Below, one piece after another: positions 8,281-17,789 of a stretch of DNA of 64,000 nt. Numbering within the stretch: the first letter of the stretch is position 1; each line of letters opens with the position of its first letter. Where the stretch lies: assembly GCF_003058265.1 (NCBI RefSeq), contig NZ_QBUK01000005.1:62001-126000 (forward strand), in the 5' to 3' direction. The stretch comes from Flagellimonas amoyensis. Its GTDB lineage: Bacteria; Bacteroidota; Bacteroidia; Flavobacteriales; Flavobacteriaceae. Both the position numbers and the translations under genes were made by a program. The notes beneath the pieces were generated by a model. It searched no databases. It was not told where the DNA came from and saw only the letters and a program-made list of their open reading frames with translations.

Positions 8281-9101
8281 TGGAACAAGTAATACAGTAT
8301 TTTGAGGAAATAGATCCCGTTTTGGCGGCTTTTTATGCCACATTGTTCACTTGGGGACTCACCGCATTGGGAGCCGGACTGGTGTTCTTCTTTAAAACGG
8401 CCAACCGTGCCGTGCTGGATGGCATGTTGGGGTTCACGGGTGGAGTGATGGTGGCCGCAAGTTTCTGGAGCCTCTTGGCACCGGGGATCGAGATGAGCGA
8501 AGGCGAAGGTTTTGTTAAAGTAATCCCTGCGGCAGTGGGCTTCTTGTTGGGAGCCGGGTTTATTTTTGGTCTGGACAAAGTATTGCCCCACCTCCACATC
8601 AATTTTAAAATGAGCGAGGCCGAAGGGATAAAGACCCCTTGGCACCGCACCATCTTGCTCACCTTGGCCATTACGCTGCACAATATTCCCGAAGGATTGG
8701 CCGTGGGCGTCCTTTTTGGAGGGGTGGCTGCCGGTTTTGAAGGAGCCTCCATCGGGGGTGCCGTTGCACTGGCCATTGGTATTGGACTACAGAACTTTCC
8801 CGAAGGCTTTGCCGTGGCCATGCCGCTCAGGCGACATGGATTGAGCAGATGGAAAAGTTGGGTCTATGGACAGGCCTCTGCCATCGTGGAGCCCATAGCA
8901 GGTGTGCTTGGAGCTTGGGCCGTACTCACTTTTGAGCCCATTTTGCCCTATGCCCTTTCTTTTGCTGCCGGGGCCATGATCTTTGTAGTGGTCGAGGAGG
9001 TGATTCCTGAAACGCAACAGGACAAATACACCGATATCGCCACCATGGGTTTTATCGGTGGATTTATCATTATGATGACTTTGGATGTGGGACTGGGATA
9101 A
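8280..9101 (+). CDS. ZIP-family divalent metal transporter
   Basis: 273 residues, about eight membrane segments. The two ZIP metal-site motifs are present: 'HNIPEGLAVG' at 134-143 in transmembrane helix 4 and 'QNFPEGFAVA' at 171-180 in helix 5 (the His of the second motif is Gln here). A His/acidic loop region lies near 100-122 (PHLHINF). It moves Zn, Mn or Fe into the cytoplasm. The start codon overlaps the dtxR stop by one base (TGATG), so it is translationally coupled and surely part of that regulon. It converges on the metal-efflux adaptor gene 4 bases away. Confidence 0.92.
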   Translation: MEQVIQYFEEIDPVLAAFYATLFTWGLTALGAGLVFFFKTANRAVLDGMLGFTGGVMVAASFWSLLAPGIEMSEGEGFVKVIPAAVGFLLGAGFIFGLDKVLPHLHINFKMSEAEGIKTPWHRTILLTLAITLHNIPEGLAVGVLFGGVAAGFEGASIGGAVALAIGIGLQNFPEGFAVAMPLRRHGLSRWKSWVYGQASAIVEPIAGVLGAWAVLTFEPILPYALSFAAGAMIFVVVEEVIPETQQDKYTDIATMGFIGGFIIMMTLDVGLG

Positions 9102-9105
9102 TAAA

Positions 9106-10230
9106 TTATCCCCCGATCAGATCAAAGACACCCTTGGTCAAAAATTGGTCCGTTTCTGACCATTCCGTGCCGATGATTTCGGTATGGCCATCAAACGTGT
9201 TCCCTTGTTTTACGGCCACACGCTCAAAAGTGTAACCTCCGTCTTCCTGGCCCACCAATTTGAGCACGAAATGATTCCCCTCGGACTCGATCACCGCTTC
9301 TTCTGGCAATGACCAGGTTTTGATGGTATCCGTCATGATCATGGCATCCACGAACATACCCGGCAGAAAATTCCCGTCCTCGCGTTCCAAATGGCCATGG
9401 ACCTGTATGGAACGTTTGGCCCCGTCAATGGAGGCTCCCACTAAATGGACCTCTGCGTTGAAGGTTTCTTCGGATGCCTCAGGAATTTTAAACTGGATCT
9501 TTTGTCCTTTCTTCACTTTGAGGATGTCCTTTTCAAAAACAGTGAGTTCCAAATGTACATGACTGTTGTCCACAATCTCCAAAATCTCGGTGGCAGGGGA
9601 GACATAGCTTCCTCTGCCCACGTTCATTTGGATGATGCTTCCCGAGATAGGGGCATAAATTGCTGTCTCAGGTGAAATCTGCCCTTGCTCCACCTTGCTG
9701 GGTGAAATGTTGAGCATCTGCAATTGTTCCCTCAAACCTTGGTAGCGGGCCTTCGCCATTTCATAATTGCTCTTCGCTTGTAGGAAATTCTTTTGTGAGG
9801 CTATTTTTTCATCAAAAAGGGTCTGGTTGCGTTCAAATTCGGACTTCAAAAAATCCAATTGGTTGAAAACCTCAAGGTATTCCTGTTGCATCTGTACAAA
9901 TTCCTGGTTTTCCAAGGTCACCAACAATTGTCCCTTTTGGACTCGGTCACCAATCAATAGGGTGGTCTTTTTTACGAAACCGCCCATAAAGGCCGTGACA
10001 CTGGCCCGATTTTCGGGCGGAACGTCAATCATTCCCGAGGTTTCCACCATTTTGGGGAACGTTCTCCTTTCCATGGTTCCCAATGTCAGGGAATTGGCGT
10101 CAAATTGGTCTTGTGTCACCACGATTCCCTTTTCTTCCGTCTGTTCCTCGGAAGTGGATTTTTCATTGTTTGTATTGCCGCAGCCCGTCAACAAAAGGAA
10201 AACTGTGGCAAATTGGATGATATGTTTCAT
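9106..10230 (-). CDS. RND efflux periplasmic adaptor (CusB/CzcB type)
   Basis: 374 residues. A lipoprotein signal peptide ends in the lipobox LTGC (about residues 14-17), so the protein is lipid-anchored facing the periplasm. Then come the adaptor pieces: beta-barrel start and lipoyl half ('GGFVKKTTLLIGDRVQKGQL'), a coiled-coil hairpin (about 118-165), the second lipoyl half ('IYAPISGSIIQMNVGRGSYV') and barrel/membrane-proximal domains. It links the inner membrane pump to the outer membrane channel. The gene follows the pump gene by 2 bases on the same strand, so both form one operon. Cu/Ag or Zn/Co/Cd is likely, exact metal unknown. Confidence 0.92.
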   Translation of the reverse strand: MKHIIQFATVFLLLTGCGNTNNEKSTSEEQTEEKGIVVTQDQFDANSLTLGTMERRTFPKMVETSGMIDVPPENRASVTAFMGGFVKKTTLLIGDRVQKGQLLVTLENQEFVQMQQEYLEVFNQLDFLKSEFERNQTLFDEKIASQKNFLQAKSNYEMAKARYQGLREQLQMLNISPSKVEQGQISPETAIYAPISGSIIQMNVGRGSYVSPATEILEIVDNSHVHLELTVFEKDILKVKKGQKIQFKIPEASEETFNAEVHLVGASIDGAKRSIQVHGHLEREDGNFLPGMFVDAMIMTDTIKTWSLPEEAVIESEGNHFVLKLVGQEDGGYTFERVAVKQGNTFDGHTEIIGTEWSETDQFLTKGVFDLIGG

Positions 10231-10232
10231 TG

Positions 10233-13200
10233 TTATAATGTTATGGTCAAGTAATTAATGGCGATTACAGTCTGATTGTATTGGTGGAGGACATCCAGAT
10301 AATTGAGTTGGATGTCGTAGGCGTTCTCCAGACTTTGGATGTATTGGAAAAAGTCGATTTCCCCATTTTGAAAATTTCCGGAGGCCGCCTTCAAGATCTG
10401 ATCGGAAAGCTGACCGCCCTCGTCCTCATAATAGGAGAGTTCTTGGGCCTGTTGCTCCAATTGTCCCAACAAGGTTTTGTAGCGTTGGTTCATGGCAACG
10501 GTAATCTCTGTGTTTTCCATCTCCGTGATCTTGGTCTGTATCTTGGACGATTTCACCTTGCTGCTATGGCCGAAAAAGAAAATCGGGATGCGAACCCCCA
10601 GCTGGATTCCGTACAGTGATGTCCCAAGACCTTTATTGGTCCCTTGAAAATACTCCAGGTTCAGGTCAGGCAATAAACGGTTTTCCTCCAAGCTTTTTTG
10701 GGCATTGCTGAGCTCTTGGCGATGGTCCAAAAAGGAGGTTTCCGTTTCCAACATTCCCTGGGCGTTCAGTACCGTGAGTTTTTCGGGTTGCTCTTCCAGA
10801 ATATCCAGGGTATTCCCGCTTTGCACCAAGCTCACGATCTTACCATAGGTGGTCAGGATCTGCTGTTTTATTTTGGAATAGGTGTTCGTGATCTGGCGTT
10901 GCTTGGCCGTGGCCGTCACTTTTTCCAGATAATTGGTCTCCCCAAGTTCAAAACGCCTGTTGGCCGCGTGGGCAAAATTGCTGTAAATGCTGTCCAGTGT
11001 CCCATAGAGCTTTGCCTTTTGGGTCAAGGTCTGGTATTGGTAATAGGCATTGCTCAGCGATTGGTACAGTTGCTTCTTTTGAATTTCAAATGATGATTTT
11101 TGAAACTCGTGATTGGATTTTTGAAGCCTGCTCTTCGCCCCATATACGGTGGGAAACTCAAACTGTTGCTGTGCCCCAAAAACCTTCAAGGGCTCTCCGT
11201 TCAACGCAAGGTTGTTTTCATCATATTGGTAATAGATGTCCGTTTTGTCAAACTCAAAGGCGGTTCCCTTGAGCGTTTCCGCTTGATCTACCATCAACGA
11301 ACCGGCCTGAATCCCCTTGTTGTTTTTCAATGAAAGCGTCATAAGGGCTTCGAGGTCCAACTTTTCTTGGGAAAATCCGGAAGCTGCCATCAAAAGAAGC
11401 AGGATGGTCAATCCGTTCCTGTTCAATTTTCGTTCTTTTCTTCTTTTTCTCATTCCTCGGAATTTGATGTTATGGGAATAGGCATACAAAACTGGTAGGA
11501 TCACCAGGGTGAGTATGGTCGCCGTTACCAATCCGCCGATCACCACCGTGGCCAACGGTCTTTGCACCTCTGCCCCGGCATTGGTGGACACGGCCATGGG
11601 CAAGAATCCCAATGCCGCAGCCGATGCGGTCAACAGAACGGCACGGAGCCTGTCCTTGGTACCCTGTTTGATGAGGTCTTCCATGGAATCAAAGTCTTTG
11701 CCCTTGAGTTCCTTGAAATGCTCTATCAGCACGATCCCGTTCAGTACCGCAATACCAAAAAGCGCAATAAAACCTACCCCCGCCGATATGCTGAAGGGCA
11801 TGCCCCGTAGCCAGAGCAAAAGCACACCTCCCACAGCAGATAGCGGAATGGCCGAGAAGATGAGAAGGGCTTCCTTGACCGAACCGAACGCAAAGTAGAG
11901 CATGATGAAAATGAGCAACAATGCAATGGGTACGGCAATCGTCAACCTGGCTTTGGCATTCTGAAGATTTTCGAACTGGCCTCCATAGGTGACAATATAT
12001 CCAGGGGGCAATGTTATGTTTTGATCGATCAGGAACTGCACATCGTCTACAACGGATTGGAGGTCCCTGTTCCTGACGTTGATGCCGACCACGATACGCC
12101 GTTGGGTATTGTCCCTCGAGATTTTGGCGGCCCCTTTTTGATAGCTGATCTCCGCAAGTTCGCTCATCGGGATCTTTCCGCCGTTGGGAATGTCCACATA
12201 AAGGTTTTTCAGGTTGGAAATATCCTTTCGGTTTTCCGAATCCAACCGAACGGCCATATCAAATTGGCGTTCCCCTTCGAACACACTTCCCACCACTTTG
12301 CCTGCAAAACCCATGGCAATCATCTCGTTCAGGTCGGCGATGTTGAGTCCATGCCGAGCAATTTTGGCACGGTCAAAAGATACGTTCATTTGGGGGAGAC
12401 CTTCCACTTTTTCCACAATGATGTCCGAGGCCCCTTCCACATTTTGGATAAGGTCCTTGATCTCGTTGGCCTTCTTGTTCAGGATTTCCAGGTCCTGCCC
12501 AAAAATTTTGATGGCGATGTCGGCCCGTACCCCTGTGATCAATTCATTGAAACGCATTTCAATGGGCTGGGTAAACTCCAGTTCTATTCCCGGAATGACC
12601 GCCAAGGCCTCCTTGAACTTGTCGGCGAGTTCATCCTTGGTTTCGGCAGAGACCCATTCACTCTTTGGTTTCAGGGAAATGATCACATCACTTTCTTCCA
12701 TGGACATCGGGTCCGTGGGCACTTCTGCGGCCCCGATACGGCTCACCACCTGTTTTACCTCAGGGAACTTTTCCAATAGGATCTGTTCCATTTTGGTCGT
12801 TGTTTCGATGGTCTTGGCCAAAGTGGTACCTGTTTTCAAAACAGGCTGGATCACAAAATCCCCTTCGTCCAGTGTGGGAACGAATTCGCCTCCCATCGAG
12901 GAAAAGAGCAAAATGGCTCCCACCAACAGTGCCGCTGCAACGGAAAGGACCAGTTTCTTGCTTTTCATGGCCCATTCGATGACCGGTTCATACCGACGGT
13001 TGATCCAGTTGACCAAACGGGTGGATATGCTCTTGGGCGATTCTTTCGAGGGTTTTAGGAACAATGCTGAGGCCACGGGCACATAAGTGAAACACAACAG
13101 GATGGCACCCAAGAGGGCAAAACTGAAGGTCAGGGCCATGGGTTTGAACATTTTGCCCTCCACACCGCTCAACGAAAGAATGGGGATGAAGACAATGAGA

Positions 13201-14579
13201 ATGATAAGCTGCCCAAAGACGGCGGAATTCATCATTTTTGTGGCTCCTTTCAAAGTGACGTCATCTTTGACGGACTGTGTTTTCGCCTTGTCCAAATGGG
13301 CCAGATCGGCTTTCTTTTGTGTAATCTGGAAAGCGATGTATTCCACGATGATCACTGCCCCGTCTATGATGATCCCAAAATCGATGGCCCCAAGGCTCAA
13401 CAGGTTGGCATCCACCCCAAAGATGTTCATCAGCGTCAGCGCGAATAGCAAACAGAGAGGGATCACCGATGCCACCACAAGCCCGGACCGCCAATTGCCC
13501 AAGAGCAGGACCACAACGAATATAACGATAAGGCAACCGAGCACTAGATTTTCCGTTACGGTGAAGGTGGTCCGTCCAATAAGTTCACTTCGATCCAAGA
13601 ATGGATTGATATAGACCCCTTCGGGCAAGGATTTGGAAATGGCCGTGACCCTTTCTTTTACGGCTTCGATCACACGTTTGGAATCGGCATCTTTCAGCAT
13701 CATGATCTGACCAAGGACTTTTTCGCCCTCTCCATTGCCAGTGATCGCCCCAAACCGGGGAGCACTTCCAAAACCGACCTTGGCCACGTCCTTGACATAG
13801 ATGGGAATGCCATTTCTGGTGGTCACCACAATGTTTTCGATATCCTTGAGGCTTCCGACCAAGCCTTCCCCGCGGATAAAATAGGCTTGGTTCACTTTTT
13901 CGATATAGCCACCGCCGGTAACACTGTTGTTCATTTCCAAGGCGGTGAAGATTTCTTTTGCGGTAATATTGAAGGCGTTCAGTTTTTGGGTCTGGATGGC
14001 TACCTCATATTGTTTGAGGTGTCCGCCCCAGGTGTTGACCTCCACCACCCCGGGAATACCGGAGAGTTGGCGTTTTACGATCCAGTCCTGTATGGTCCTG
14101 AGTTCTGTGGAGCTGTAAAGGTCCTTGTAGGCAGGTTCCACATCCAGTACATATTGGTAGATCTCGCCCAACCCCGTGGTTATGGGGCCCATTTCCGGGT
14201 TTCCGAACCCATCTGGGATACGGCTGGTCGCGGACTTTATCTTTTCGGCGATAAGTTGCCTAGGGAGGTAGGTCCCCATATTGTCCTCAAAAACAATGGT
14301 GACCACGGAGAGGCCGAACTTGGAAACCGAACGGATTTCCTTGACCCCCGGAAGGTTTGCCATCTCCAGTTCCACCGGATAGGTGACAAACTTTTCCATG
14401 TCCTGGGTGGACAGACTATTTGATGTGGTCAAGACCTGAACCTGGTTGTTGGTGATATCGGGAACGGCCCCGATGGGTATTTGTGACAGCGAATAGAGCC
14501 CCACCAAGGCAATGCCCGCCGTAAAGAGAAGAACAATGAACTTGTTCCTTATGCTAAAGGATATAATGTTTGAAAACAT
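10233..14579 (-). CDS. CusA/CzcA heavy-metal RND pump fused to a TolC-like domain
   Basis: 1448 residues. Residues 1 to about 1040 are a complete heavy-metal RND pump: TM1 start 'MFSNIISFSIRNKFIVLLF', porter loops, 'GAIDFGIIIDGAVIIVEYIA' in TM4 carrying the proton-relay Asp, and a second half ending 'LVILPVLYAYSHNIKFRGM'. After a basic stretch (RKRRKERK) there is a second hydrophobic, signal-like segment (NGLTILLLLMAASGFSQ, about residue 1050), then about 380 residues of TolC/OEP helices ('LEALMTLSLKNNKGIQAG', 'RFELGETNYLEKVTATAK', 'NGEIDFFQYIQSLENAY'). The pump and its outer membrane channel are thus one polypeptide, a fusion known in Bacteroidetes. A single stop at the end argues against a sequencing join. 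Confidence 0.93.
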   Translation of the reverse strand: MFSNIISFSIRNKFIVLLFTAGIALVGLYSLSQIPIGAVPDITNNQVQVLTTSNSLSTQDMEKFVTYPVELEMANLPGVKEIRSVSKFGLSVVTIVFEDNMGTYLPRQLIAEKIKSATSRIPDGFGNPEMGPITTGLGEIYQYVLDVEPAYKDLYSSTELRTIQDWIVKRQLSGIPGVVEVNTWGGHLKQYEVAIQTQKLNAFNITAKEIFTALEMNNSVTGGGYIEKVNQAYFIRGEGLVGSLKDIENIVVTTRNGIPIYVKDVAKVGFGSAPRFGAITGNGEGEKVLGQIMMLKDADSKRVIEAVKERVTAISKSLPEGVYINPFLDRSELIGRTTFTVTENLVLGCLIVIFVVVLLLGNWRSGLVVASVIPLCLLFALTLMNIFGVDANLLSLGAIDFGIIIDGAVIIVEYIAFQITQKKADLAHLDKAKTQSVKDDVTLKGATKMMNSAVFGQLIILIVFIPILSLSGVEGKMFKPMALTFSFALLGAILLCFTYVPVASALFLKPSKESPKSISTRLVNWINRRYEPVIEWAMKSKKLVLSVAAALLVGAILLFSSMGGEFVPTLDEGDFVIQPVLKTGTTLAKTIETTTKMEQILLEKFPEVKQVVSRIGAAEVPTDPMSMEESDVIISLKPKSEWVSAETKDELADKFKEALAVIPGIELEFTQPIEMRFNELITGVRADIAIKIFGQDLEILNKKANEIKDLIQNVEGASDIIVEKVEGLPQMNVSFDRAKIARHGLNIADLNEMIAMGFAGKVVGSVFEGERQFDMAVRLDSENRKDISNLKNLYVDIPNGGKIPMSELAEISYQKGAAKISRDNTQRRIVVGINVRNRDLQSVVDDVQFLIDQNITLPPGYIVTYGGQFENLQNAKARLTIAVPIALLLIFIMLYFAFGSVKEALLIFSAIPLSAVGGVLLLWLRGMPFSISAGVGFIALFGIAVLNGIVLIEHFKELKGKDFDSMEDLIKQGTKDRLRAVLLTASAAALGFLPMAVSTNAGAEVQRPLATVVIGGLVTATILTLVILPVLYAYSHNIKFRGMRKRRKERKLNRNGLTILLLLMAASGFSQEKLDLEALMTLSLKNNKGIQAGSLMVDQAETLKGTAFEFDKTDIYYQYDENNLALNGEPLKVFGAQQQFEFPTVYGAKSRLQKSNHEFQKSSFEIQKKQLYQSLSNAYYQYQTLTQKAKLYGTLDSIYSNFAHAANRRFELGETNYLEKVTATAKQRQITNTYSKIKQQILTTYGKIVSLVQSGNTLDILEEQPEKLTVLNAQGMLETETSFLDHRQELSNAQKSLEENRLLPDLNLEYFQGTNKGLGTSLYGIQLGVRIPIFFFGHSSKVKSSKIQTKITEMENTEITVAMNQRYKTLLGQLEQQAQELSYYEDEGGQLSDQILKAASGNFQNGEIDFFQYIQSLENAYDIQLNYLDVLHQYNQTVIAINYLTITL

Positions 14580-14658
14580 AATTCATAGAGAAATGTATAG
14601 CGTTATAAATTCGATAAGGCTTACGGAAATAGGTCCAGCAAAGCTGGCATACTATGAA

Positions 14659-15057
14659 TTAGGCTTGTTTTGGGGGCTGAAAAGGCCCATCGCCCCAAAT
14701 GGGGGAATACGATACTTGGTAATGGAAATTACTAGCACTGTCGAGCGGAACCTCAGAGTTGGATTGGAAATAGGGTTCCGGTTCAATTACGAAGGCCATA
14801 AGCTGCGAGCATTGGGATTGATGCTGAAAGGGCAATTGCTCGTGCTCTTGCTGTTCCTCTTGGTGTTTTTCGCTATGGGAGGCCTTTAGGTTGCCATAGT
14901 GTTTGGACACAAAAACGGAAAGGTCATCGCCATATTCATCGATATGGAACTGGTAGTGCTCAAAAAAGTTGCCCATCTCAATCAAATCGTTGAAATGGAT
15001 ATTGACGCTCTGTAGAAAAAAGAGCAAGGCCGTTCCTATGGTGAAAATCTTTTTCAT
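14659..15057 (-). CDS. secreted His-rich small protein upstream of metal pump
   Basis: 132 residues with an N-terminal signal-like segment (MKKIFTIGTALLFFLQSVNI) and a central region rich in His, Gln and Glu (SHSEKHQEEQQEHEQLPFQH) that could bind metal ions in the periplasm. It lies about 80 bases upstream of the RND pump on the same strand and so is probably in its operon or regulon. No known domain is recognised. A role in metal sensing or buffering is inference from composition and position. Confidence 0.75.
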   Translation of the reverse strand: MKKIFTIGTALLFFLQSVNIHFNDLIEMGNFFEHYQFHIDEYGDDLSVFVSKHYGNLKASHSEKHQEEQQEHEQLPFQHQSQCSQLMAFVIEPEPYFQSNSEVPLDSASNFHYQVSYSPIWGDGPFQPPKQA

Positions 15058-15181
15058 GCCAGTCCCACAAAATTACGAATTCTATGAATCATCCAAATGC
15101 TTGGAAATAATTTAGAATGAATCTGATTTTGTATGGGATCCAATGTCTCTCCAAGCTTTCCCGTAGGCAACATTTTTGTAC

Positions 15182-15658
15182 TTACGGTTTTAATTCTTGC
15201 AGGACCAGGCCATAATCATGCTGCAGGTCTTCGTGGAGCAACGGGATTTTTTTCTCGATGTATTCCAGTTGCCTTTGGTAAAGGTTGAGCAGGGTAGTGT
15301 TGCGGCGGATGGAGGGCCTGAAATCCTTCAATTTTTCGCAGAAGTACAGCAATAGTTCCACTTCAGTGGCCTTTTCGCCCGAATAACGGATGTATTTTTT
15401 GAGGTTCCTGAGGATCTTCCGGACGCTTTTCTTGATGTAGAAAAAGCTATTGACATTGATTTCCGAGAACATTTCGTCCATTTCCTGTTTTACGGCTTCG
15501 ATATAGCCTTCCTCACTGTCCGCTTCAAAGAGCAGATAGGTGAGCAGTTCCTTGTTTTCCTTTTTGAAACGGGCCAGCCGCAAACAGAGCTGCATCACCT
15601 CGTCCTGCGATCGGAACTGGAGTTCTTTTTTCAATTGTGCAATGGTGGCGGCTTTCAT
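15182..15658 (-). CDS. hypothetical helical protein
   Basis: 158 residues from the ATG at 15658 (MKAATIAQLKKELQF). The frame is open upstream to 15784 but that would overlap the divergent gene and its promoter. The protein is predicted all-helical with many charged residues and no signal peptide or membrane segment; it looks like a family of flavobacterial cytoplasmic proteins of unknown function. It is divergent from the membrane protein gene at 15764. No function is assigned. Confidence 0.8.
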   Translation of the reverse strand: MKAATIAQLKKELQFRSQDEVMQLCLRLARFKKENKELLTYLLFEADSEEGYIEAVKQEMDEMFSEINVNSFFYIKKSVRKILRNLKKYIRYSGEKATEVELLLYFCEKLKDFRPSIRRNTTLLNLYQRQLEYIEKKIPLLHEDLQHDYGLVLQELKP

Positions 15659-15763
15659 AAGCTGGACTTGATCCTTCAAATATACTAGGAATGCATCTTC
15701 TTGACCCTTAAAATGAATTGCACTACCTTTAAAGTCGGCAATTCCTTTAAGTTTTACCTTGGT

Positions 15764-16198
15764 ATGACAACAAAAAAAAGACATTGGTTATGGAACGTGT
15801 TGATCGTTCTCACGTTGGGCCTGTGCATTTTCGCCTTTGTGGAACACTACAAAAATTGGTGCAAGATCGAGGAGGGGAACCTAAAGGTTCTTTCCGGGAT
15901 CTATTATCAAAAAATCCCTTTGATGGAAATAGACAGTGTGGTTTTCGTGGACAAGCTCCCCGAAATGGAGCGTTCCAATGGCTTTTCGTGGATGGCCAAG
16001 GAAAAAGGGGTGTTCAAGGACTCCATTACCCAGAGCAAGGTCTATGTTTTTGTGGATGACCTAAGGCAACAAAAGATCAAAGTGGTGCACCACGACTCCC
16101 TTAAATTATACTTAAACCTTCAGGATAGCATAGAAACCCAGGGAATATATACTATTTTGCACGCCGAATTGATGGAACGCACCAAGCAGCCTCAATGA
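15764..16198 (+). CDS. hypothetical single-pass membrane protein
   Basis: 144 residues from the ATG at 15764 (MTTKKRHWLWNVLIVLTLGL). One N-terminal membrane anchor (about 8-28) is followed by an extracytoplasmic domain of mixed strands ('GNLKVLSGIYYQKIPLMEID'), resembling a small bacterial PH-like fold by pattern only. An upstream in-frame ATG at 15701 would add 21 residues and is less likely, because the membrane anchor follows the chosen start directly. Its function is unknown. It heads a run of three plus-strand genes with short gaps (28 and 5 bases). Confidence 0.78.
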   Translation: MTTKKRHWLWNVLIVLTLGLCIFAFVEHYKNWCKIEEGNLKVLSGIYYQKIPLMEIDSVVFVDKLPEMERSNGFSWMAKEKGVFKDSITQSKVYVFVDDLRQQKIKVVHHDSLKLYLNLQDSIETQGIYTILHAELMERTKQPQ

Positions 16199-16225
16199 TC
16201 GAACTGAAACAGTCCCAAGTTTCCC

Positions 16226-16633
16226 ATGAGAAAAATGCTCTTTTTTACTGTACTGGCACCCTTATGGGTTTTTTCGCAGAACACCATTTCGGTACACATC
16301 AACAATGTGGAGTCCAATGAAGGGCAGATCAAGGTGGCCATTTATGATTCCGATGATTCTTTTTTGTCATTTGAGCAGGTATATCGGGGCAGTAATGTGA
16401 AGGCCCAAAAAGGGCAGGTGATTTTGAGAATGGAGAACATCCCTTCAGGTGAATATGCCTTGGCGGTGTTCCACGATGAAAATGGAAATGGAAAGCTGGA
16501 CACCAACTGGTTGGGCATTCCAAAGGAAAGGGTTGCATTTTCACATGGCAAGATGAAAACTTTTGGCCCCCCGAAATACAAGGAATGTGCCTTTAAGGTA
16601 ACCGCTGACCATGAAATCAGCATAGATCTGTAA
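16226..16633 (+). CDS. DUF2141 domain secreted protein
   Basis: 135 residues: signal peptide (MRKMLFFTVLAPLWVFSQ, cleavage after SQ) and a single DUF2141 domain: 'GQIKVAIYDSDDSFL', then 'GEYALAVFHDENGNGKLDTN' with a DxNxxGxLD-like calcium-loop pattern, then 'WLGIPKERVAFSHG'. Such proteins are exported, common in Bacteroidetes and of unknown role. The gene lies between a membrane protein gene and a DUF423 gene, likely one transcript. Confidence 0.88.
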   Translation: MRKMLFFTVLAPLWVFSQNTISVHINNVESNEGQIKVAIYDSDDSFLSFEQVYRGSNVKAQKGQVILRMENIPSGEYALAVFHDENGNGKLDTNWLGIPKERVAFSHGKMKTFGPPKYKECAFKVTADHEISIDL

Positions 16634-16638
16634 ATAAT

Positions 16639-17031
16639 ATGGGAACAATTTTGATGGCCCAAGTGATGGGCGCGGTATTTGGACTTTTGGCCGTGGTTTT
16701 TGGCGCTTTTGGTGCCCATGCCCTCAAAAAGAAACTGACCCCTGAGTTGCTCCATAGTTTTGAGACAGGGGTCAAGTATCAAATGTACCATGCCATTGTG
16801 CTGTTGGTCTTGGGTTTCAACCTCAGTTTTGACGGACCGTTGGATTCGGCCATCGTCAACTGTTTTATTTTTGGTACGCTATTGTTTTCTTTCAGCATCT
16901 ACGCCCTTTGCTTGGGTGCGGCCAAAGGGGACAAGCCCCGTTGGTTGGGGCCGGTCACTCCCATTGGCGGATTGTTGCTGGTCGTGGGATGGGCCTTGTT
17001 GCTCTATTCCTTTGTTGCCAATTTGATTTAG
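16639..17031 (+). CDS. DUF423 inner membrane protein
   Basis: 130 residues, four hydrophobic segments covering nearly the whole protein. The DUF423 (YgdD/YwdK) signature is visible: 'GAFGAHALKKKL' near residue 25, 'FETGVKYQMYHAIVLLV' in the next helix and 'TPIGGLLLVVGWALL' near the C-terminus. Function in the family is not established. It lies 5 bases after the DUF2141 gene, and its stop overlaps that of the convergent DUF4097 gene by 4 bases. Confidence 0.92.
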   Translation: MGTILMAQVMGAVFGLLAVVFGAFGAHALKKKLTPELLHSFETGVKYQMYHAIVLLVLGFNLSFDGPLDSAIVNCFIFGTLLFSFSIYALCLGAAKGDKPRWLGPVTPIGGLLLVVGWALLLYSFVANLI

Positions 17032-17741
17032 AGCCGTAGGTACATATTCCCGTTGATGGTGTTCAGCTTGAGGCGATGGGTGGCCTTGTCAAAGCTTCCC
17101 TCCACCTTTTGGCCCACATACCGATCGGTGACCTTGAGGTTCAGTTTTTCATCGGCATAAATGTTCCCATGAATCGTCTCGGCGACCAACTTGGAATTTT
17201 TCATCACCAGATCAATTTCTCCGTTAATGGTCTGCAGATCCATATCCCCATCATACGTTTTGATGTCGATATTGCCGTTGATCAATTCTGCGGTAAAGTT
17301 CCCTTGGATGACCTCTGCCTTTAGGTCGCCATTGATGCTGCTCACCTTGAAGCGGGCATTTTTTGGGACATAGAGTACATAGTTGAATTCATAGGTGTCC
17401 CCCGTGGTATAGTAGCGCTTCTTTTTATCGGGGTTGTTTTTGTTCCATTCGTCATAAAAGGCTTCGAAAATGGGTTTTGCATCGGATGCAATGGTAATGG
17501 AACTGCTGCTCTCATCAATATTGAGCTTGTACAGATCCAGGAACTTTCCATCTTTTGTGGTAATGTCCGCTTTGAAATAGACAGTGGACTTGTCCCAGGT
17601 CTTGACTTCGATGTCAGAAGCAAACTTTACATCAAGGTCAATGAACTGACCGGAGTAGTTGATGTTCTTTTCAATGATTTTTTGGGCAGATAGGGACAGG
17701 GTGGCCAATCCCACAAATGCAGCGACGATTAATTTTTTCAT
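17028..17741 (-). CDS. DUF4097-family secreted protein, second copy in operon
   Basis: 237 residues: signal peptide (MKKLIVAAFVGLATLSLSAQ) and a right-handed beta-helix-like DUF4097 domain with repeated turns such as 'INGDLKAEVIQGNFTAELIN', 'INGEIDLVMKN' and 'INGNMYLRL'. These proteins lie in the envelope and commonly accompany ECF sigma/anti-sigma pairs in Bacteroidetes. It is the last gene of the sigma operon, about 107 bases after its paralogue. The common C-terminal ending (NGNMYLR) in both paralogues shows tandem duplication. Confidence 0.88.
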   Translation of the reverse strand: MKKLIVAAFVGLATLSLSAQKIIEKNINYSGQFIDLDVKFASDIEVKTWDKSTVYFKADITTKDGKFLDLYKLNIDESSSSITIASDAKPIFEAFYDEWNKNNPDKKKRYYTTGDTYEFNYVLYVPKNARFKVSSINGDLKAEVIQGNFTAELINGNIDIKTYDGDMDLQTINGEIDLVMKNSKLVAETIHGNIYADEKLNLKVTDRYVGQKVEGSFDKATHRLKLNTINGNMYLRL

Positions 17742-17789
17742 GACGTTTCGTTTTTTGATTTTAGTGTTTGATTGATGTTTTGTCCTCTT

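Noticed and set aside
7573..8343. 256-codon frame antisense to the DtxR-family gene
   Set aside because: Shadow of a well-supported gene; its own start would lie inside the ZIP gene.
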